From an uncultured Lachnospiraceae bacterium (GTDB taxonomy: Bacteria; Bacillota; Clostridia; Lachnospirales; Lachnospiraceae): a stretch of DNA of 42,793 nucleotides. The number at the start of each line of letters is the position of its first letter. The first letter of the stretch is position 1. Location of the stretch: the NCBI GenBank assembly GCA_934437985.1, contig CAKSBI010000020.1, positions 1 through 42,793 of the forward strand, given 5' to 3'. Below, piece after piece: positions 38,772-42,793 of this stretch. A model generated the notes under the pieces. That model saw nothing but the letters and a program-made list of their open reading frames with translations, made no database searches and was not told where the DNA came from. A program made the position numbers and the translations under genes.

Positions 38772-39686
38772 ATGAATAACAAATACAGATCCGGTTTTGT
38801 GGCGCTTATCGGAAGACCTAATGTTGGTAAATCAACTCTTATGAACAGACTTATCGGGCAGAAGATTGCGATAACATCCAATAAGCCCCAGACAACCAGA
38901 AACAGAATACAGACTGTGTATACAGATGAGAATGGCCAGATTATTTTCCTGGATACCCCGGGAATACATAAGGCTAAGAATAAGCTCGGTGAGTATATGG
39001 TGTCTGTAGCTGAGAATACACTCAGGGATGTTGATGTAATAGTCTGGCTTGTCGAAGCTTCTGATTTTATTGGCGCAGGTGAGAGGCATATAGCTGAACA
39101 GCTGGCTAAGACTGACACACCGGTCATACTTGTAATTAATAAGATAGATAAGGTAAAGAAGGAAGAGATACTTGTATTCATAGATGCCTACAAGGATATA
39201 TGTAAGTTCGCAGAGATCATTCCGGTATCAGCACTGACAGGAGAGAATACAGAGACAATTATCCCGGAATTGTTTAAGTACCTTGATGAAGGCCCTATGT
39301 TTTATGATGAGGACACTATTACTGACCAGCCTGAAAGACAGATAGTTGCGGAGCTTATCAGGGAAAAAGCCCTCAGAAAGCTTGATGATGAGATTCCGCA
39401 TGGTATTGCAGTTGCAATCGACAAAATGCATGAAAGAAAAAACAGGGGCAGTCAGCCCGGGATTGTGGATATTGATGCTACAATAATATGTGAGAGGGAT
39501 TCACATAAAGGAATCATTATCGGTAAGCAGGGACGTATGCTGAAAGAGATTGGTTCCCAGGCAAGACGTGATATTGAGGCAATGCTTGGGACAAAGGTTA
39601 ATCTCCAGTTGTGGGTTAAGGTCAAGAAGGACTGGCGAGACAGTGATTTCCTGATTAAAAATTTTGGCTACCGCGATGATGAATAA
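38772..39686 (+). CDS. era: GTPase Era (16S rRNA / 30S assembly)
   Basis: 304 residues. G1 GRPNVGKST (14-22), G2/switch I with SNKPQTTRNRI, G3 DTPGIH, G4 NKID, G5 SAL, then the C-terminal KH domain with GIIIGKQGRMLKEIG. Binds the 3' end of 16S rRNA and helps 30S maturation; essential in most bacteria. AAAGGA ribosome binding site. First of the conserved era - yqzL-like - recO set. Confidence 0.97.
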   Translation: MNNKYRSGFVALIGRPNVGKSTLMNRLIGQKIAITSNKPQTTRNRIQTVYTDENGQIIFLDTPGIHKAKNKLGEYMVSVAENTLRDVDVIVWLVEASDFIGAGERHIAEQLAKTDTPVILVINKIDKVKKEEILVFIDAYKDICKFAEIIPVSALTGENTETIIPELFKYLDEGPMFYDEDTITDQPERQIVAELIREKALRKLDDEIPHGIAVAIDKMHERKNRGSQPGIVDIDATIICERDSHKGIIIGKQGRMLKEIGSQARRDIEAMLGTKVNLQLWVKVKKDWRDSDFLIKNFGYRDDE

Positions 39687-39760
39687 TTGGTTTTTCTGAA
39701 TAGTAATAACCATGCAGGGAAATCCTATTAGTATACTTACTAAAAGGAGGACATTCTTGT

Positions 39761-39997
39761 ATGGGAAATGATAAAAAATGGAAAAAATTTGAAGGAACGG
39801 GCAGGATTAAGGATTATCTTGAGTATGCCTGTACTTCAGAGGATGCATCGTCTGAATCGGAGCTTGATTATGTAATGGATTCTACAATTGGTTCAGACGA
39901 TATTTCAGACATAACTGTTTCAGATGCGTATATTGATGATAATATTAATGAAGGCAGGTATGAGGCAGGATGGGATGATAAAATCGAGCTGTATTAG
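39761..39997 (+). CDS. YqzL-like small protein with acidic extension
   Basis: 78 residues. The N-terminus KKWKKFEGTGRIKDYLEYA resembles the short YqzL family (W-K-x-F-x-x-T-G-x-I-x-x-Y-L), which occupies the same era-recO position in Bacillus. Here it is followed by about 50 very acidic Asp/Ser/Ile-rich residues ending WDDKIELY. Function unknown in all members. AAAAGGAGG ribosome binding site is strong. Assignment rests on position and the motif. Confidence 0.65.
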   Translation: MGNDKKWKKFEGTGRIKDYLEYACTSEDASSESELDYVMDSTIGSDDISDITVSDAYIDDNINEGRYEAGWDDKIELY

Positions 39998-40058
39998 TAC
40001 AATGGTTATTGTTAAGGATTAAAAAGTATTGCTATAGAAATGAGGTTACCACCTACAG

Positions 40059-40817
40059 ATGGCTTCAGAAACTGTTACGGGTATAGTGCTCTCATCGCAG
40101 AATATCGGTGAGACAGACAGAAGAATAGTATTGCTCACCAGAGAGAGAGGTAAGATATCGGCATTTGCCAGGGGGGCTGTAAAGCCTAAGAACCCCCTGG
40201 TAACTGCTTCGCAGCCTTTTACCTTTGGTGAGTTTTTCCTATATGCGGGAAGAGATTCTTATACAGTTACAGGTGCAGAAGTGAAAAATCATTTTCCGGG
40301 TATTATGAGGGAGCTTGGCACATATTATTATGCGTCATATCTTAGTGAGGTTGCTGATTATTATACAAGAGAGAATCTGTATGCCGGGGATGTGATTTTA
40401 CTCTTATACCAGTCGTTTAAGGCACTTGAAAAAAAGACGATCAGGGCTGAACTTATAAGGTACATATTTGAATGGAGAATGCTGCTGCTCAATGGTGAGG
40501 TGCCTGATGTTTTTGGGTGTATGGATTGTGGGAAACGTTCGCAGGATGGGGTGAAGCTGCAATATTTTGTACCGGAGAAGCATGGAATGATATGTAAAGA
40601 GTGTGCAGAGAGACTGGGCAGCTTTTTAAAGCAGAAGCCATTGCTGAACGGCACAGTGTATACATTACAGTTCATTATTGCCACTCCGCTTGAAAGGCTG
40701 TATACATTTACTGTAAATGATGAAGTTCTTGCTGAGCTTAAGAAGCTTACAGATGACTATCTTGGTATGCACAGAAGGTATCATTTTAATTCACTGGAAT
40801 TTTTGAATTACGTCTGA
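40059..40817 (+). CDS. recO: DNA repair protein RecO
   Basis: 252 residues. N-terminal OB-fold (TVTGIVLSSQNIGETDRRIVLLTRERGKISAFARGAVKP), helical middle, and a C4 zinc finger CMDC ... CKEC (about 153-190). Anneals ssDNA and loads RecA with RecR in the RecFOR gap-repair pathway. The start has GAGGT upstream at slightly long spacing. Position after era is conserved in Firmicutes. Confidence 0.94.
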   Translation: MASETVTGIVLSSQNIGETDRRIVLLTRERGKISAFARGAVKPKNPLVTASQPFTFGEFFLYAGRDSYTVTGAEVKNHFPGIMRELGTYYYASYLSEVADYYTRENLYAGDVILLLYQSFKALEKKTIRAELIRYIFEWRMLLLNGEVPDVFGCMDCGKRSQDGVKLQYFVPEKHGMICKECAERLGSFLKQKPLLNGTVYTLQFIIATPLERLYTFTVNDEVLAELKKLTDDYLGMHRRYHFNSLEFLNYV

Positions 40818-40862
40818 CAGATACCGCAGGATATTTGAAATAAGGCTGTCGCGAAATAATTC

Positions 40863-40891
40863 TTGAAAAATCCGGTGTGTAATAGTAGAAT
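40863..40891 (+). promoter_or_regulatory. Promoter of glyQS
   Basis: TTGAAA at 40863-40868, 17 bp, TAGAAT at 40886-40891. The leader of about 30 bases is far too short for a T-box. Confidence 0.65.
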
Positions 40892-40928
40892 ATATTACAA
40901 TATGGATGCGAGAAAGGATGTCATAATT

Positions 40929-42317
40929 ATGGAAAAGACAATGGAAAAGATAGTTGCTCTTTCTAAGAGTAAGGGATTTATATATCCGGGTTCAGAGATT
41001 TATGGCGGTCTTGCCAATACCTGGGATTATGGTAATCTTGGAGTAGAGCTTAAGAATAATGTTAAGAATGCATGGTGGAGCAAGTTTATTCGTGAGAACA
41101 AGTACAATGTCGGTGTGGACTGCGCTATCCTTATGAACCCACAGACATGGATTGCATCAGGACATCTTGGGGGCTTTTCGGATCCTCTTATGGATTGTAA
41201 GGAATGCCATGAAAGATTCCGTGCAGATCAGATCATTGAGAATTACATGAAGGAGCATGGCCTGGAGCCGGAGTCCGCTATTGATGCATGGTCACATGAA
41301 GAGATGAAGAAGTACATTGATGAGCATAACATTGAGTGTCCGTCATGTGGTAAGCATGATTTTACAGATATCAGGGAATTTAACCTTATGTTCAAGACAT
41401 TCCAGGGTGTTACAGAGGATGCTAAGAATACAGTATATCTCCGTCCTGAAACCGCACAGGGAATTTTCGTAAACTTTAAGAATGTACAGAGGACTTCACG
41501 TAAGAAGATTCCATTTGGTATAGGACAGATCGGTAAGTCATTCAGAAATGAGATTACACCGGGTAATTTTACCTTCAGGACAAGAGAGTTTGAGCAGATG
41601 GAGCTTGAGTTCTTCTGTGAGCCTGGAACTGACCTTGAATGGTTTGCATACTGGAAGCAGTTCTGTATTGACTGGCTTAAGAATCTTGGTATCAAGGATG
41701 ATGAGATGCGTTACCGTGACCATGATGCAGAGGAATTGTCATTCTACAGTAATGCTACAACAGATATTGAATTCCTTTTCCCATTCGGATGGGGAGAACT
41801 TTGGGGAATAGCCGACAGGACAGACTATGACCTTACACAGCATCAGAATGTATCTAAGGAAGATATGAGTTATTTTGATGATGAGAAGAAGGAAAAGTAT
41901 ATCCCATATGTAATTGAGCCTTCCCTTGGTGCTGACCGTGTAACACTTGCATTCCTTTGCAGTGCTTATGATGAGGAAGAGCTTGAGGGCGGTGATGTGC
42001 GTACAGTACTTCATTTCCATCCGGCAATTGCACCTGTTAAGGCTGCAGTACTTCCATTATCAAAGAAGCTTTCAGACCAGGCGGGTAAGATATATGAAGA
42101 GCTTTCTAAGAAGTTTAACTGCGAGTTTGATGACAGGGGAAGTATTGGAAAGCGTTACCGCAGGCAGGATGAGATTGGAACACCTTTCTGTATTACATAC
42201 GACTTTGATTCAGAGGAAGACGGATGCGTAACAGTCCGTGACCGTGATACAATGGAGCAGGAGCGTATTAAGATTGATGACCTTGCCAGGTACTTTGAGG
42301 ATAAAATGAGCTTTTAA
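40929..42317 (+). CDS. glyQS: Glycyl-tRNA synthetase, class II alpha2 type
   Basis: 462 residues. Charges tRNA-Gly. Class II motifs: motif 1 near [16 protein letters not shown], motif 2 [25 protein letters not shown], motif 3 [12 protein letters not shown]; anticodon-binding domain in the last about 100 residues ([12 protein letters not shown]). This is the single-chain dimeric form, not the alpha2beta2 GlyQ/GlyS type. ATG 40929 after AAAGGA; the longer frame from 40863 overlaps the promoter and is rejected. Terminator follows at 42348. Confidence 0.96.
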   Translation: MEKTMEKIVALSKSKGFIYPGSEIYGGLANTWDYGNLGVELKNNVKNAWWSKFIRENKYNVGVDCAILMNPQTWIASGHLGGFSDPLMDCKECHERFRADQIIENYMKEHGLEPESAIDAWSHEEMKKYIDEHNIECPSCGKHDFTDIREFNLMFKTFQGVTEDAKNTVYLRPETAQGIFVNFKNVQRTSRKKIPFGIGQIGKSFRNEITPGNFTFRTREFEQMELEFFCEPGTDLEWFAYWKQFCIDWLKNLGIKDDEMRYRDHDAEELSFYSNATTDIEFLFPFGWGELWGIADRTDYDLTQHQNVSKEDMSYFDDEKKEKYIPYVIEPSLGADRVTLAFLCSAYDEEELEGGDVRTVLHFHPAIAPVKAAVLPLSKKLSDQAGKIYEELSKKFNCEFDDRGSIGKRYRRQDEIGTPFCITYDFDSEEDGCVTVRDRDTMEQERIKIDDLARYFEDKMSF

Positions 42318-42347
42318 GGAATGGTACACAAGACAAGGATATAATCC

Positions 42348-42386
42348 GGCACAGCTGTGTATGTGGATGCATGGCTGTGCCTTTTT
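42348..42386 (+). terminator. Intrinsic terminator of glyQS
   Basis: GGCACAGC (42348-42355) pairs perfectly with GCTGTGCC (42374-42381), then TTTTT. It abuts the truncated AAA-ATPase-like frame. Confidence 0.8.
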
Positions 42387-42793
42387 ATGATGTAAGTCAT
42401 GCCAGACGATTTGGAAAGTCTCATGCCGCAGGGATGATAGATGCCTATTACAGTCTTGGAAGCAGTTCGGCTGCTCTTTTTGATGATACTAAGATAGCTG
42501 AAAGTCCTGGCTATAAGAAGTATATGAACAAGTATAATGTAATACATCTTGACATATCCTCTGTATGGGATTTTCATAAGGAAGATTTGATAGAATCCAT
42601 CCATGAGCGTGTATGTGAAGATTTTGAAAAGGTATATGCTGACGGATTAAATTATAAAAAAGATGTTTATCTGCTGCTGAAGGATATATATGATATAACC
42701 GGTATTCCATTTGTGGTTATTATTGACGAGTGGGACTGTGTAATACGTAACAGCAATGATAATGGGCTTGTCCATAAGTATCTGCAGTTTCTG
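42371..42793 (+). pseudogene. 5'-truncated AAA-ATPase-like protein (DUF1703 partner type), cut by window edge
   Basis: The frame reads MAVPFYDVSHARRFGKSHAA and continues to IDAYYSLGSSSAALFDDTKI, NVIHLDISSVWDF and FVVIIDEWDCVIR at the window end. RRFGKS (42404 on) is the Walker A of the AAA-ATPase_like family, and IIDEWD is its Walker B. In complete members 30-50 residues (with a YVDKT-like box) precede RRFGKS. Here only about a dozen do, and the only ATG sits inside the glyQS terminator with no ribosome binding site. So the 5' end seems deleted. The 3' part, often a PD-(D/E)xK nuclease, lies outside. Confidence 0.6.

Noticed and set aside
40818..40928. T-box riboswitch ahead of the glycyl-tRNA synthetase gene
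   Set aside because: The leader after the promoter is only about 30 bases and lacks the T-box sequence and terminator.

Overview
The window looks like a chromosomal segment of an anaerobic Firmicute, most probably Lachnospiraceae (Clostridia). The basis is low-to-moderate GC content, strong AGGAGG-type ribosome binding sites, Gram-positive secreted proteins with basic Fn3 or LRR_5 C-termini, and family-typical genes: stand-alone PurO plus AICAR transformylase, M16C protease, YesL/DUF624 and the era-yqzL-recO order. The genus cannot be fixed from sequence alone. No rRNA, CRISPR array, phage or IS element was seen. One tRNA gene is present.

Region 1 (1-4345) is metal homeostasis. A CsoR repressor gene sits behind two mirror-image CsoR operators and is followed by a Cu(I) P1B-ATPase whose C-terminus is fused to a CopZ-like domain that also has its own internal ribosome binding site and ATG. 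A NiCo-type (czcD) riboswitch with an overlapping terminator then precedes a cation diffusion facilitator. Region 2 (4324-12949) is a glycan-utilisation block: an AraC regulator divergent from a signal-peptide-only mini-ORF, a secreted GH43, a small unknown protein, a secreted Fn3 protein and a secreted GH95. Region 3 (12987-16769) is a second metal operon: SmtB-like operator, free HMA metallochaperone, Zn/Cd P1B-ATPase and ArsR/SmtB sensor, followed by a secreted amidase.

Region 4 (16828-25915) holds a PgeF/laccase-domain protein, tRNA-Thr(CGT), a 35-residue membrane peptide behind a hairpin leader, an orphan degenerate ABC ATPase, an Asn-rich lipoprotein, an AI-2E-family permease with a HAD hydrolase, DUF1015, YesL, MscS and argH. 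Region 5 (26056-29554) is a tightly packed cassette: unknown protein, HSL-type alpha/beta hydrolase, alcohol-acetyltransferase/condensation-like enzyme and a zinc-ribbon membrane protein. It is the best candidate here for an undescribed pathway.

Region 6 (29572-42793) is largely housekeeping: M32 carboxypeptidase, CPBP membrane protease, lytic transglycosylase, a frameshifted methyltransferase remnant, the last two purine steps (AICAR transformylase and PurO as separate proteins), cold-shock protein, M16C protease, era, a YqzL-like gene, recO and glycyl-tRNA synthetase. It ends in a 5'-truncated AAA-ATPase-like gene cut by the window edge. Overall, three efflux systems for different metals lie within 15 kb, each with its own sensor (protein, RNA, protein), interleaved with polysaccharide degradation.
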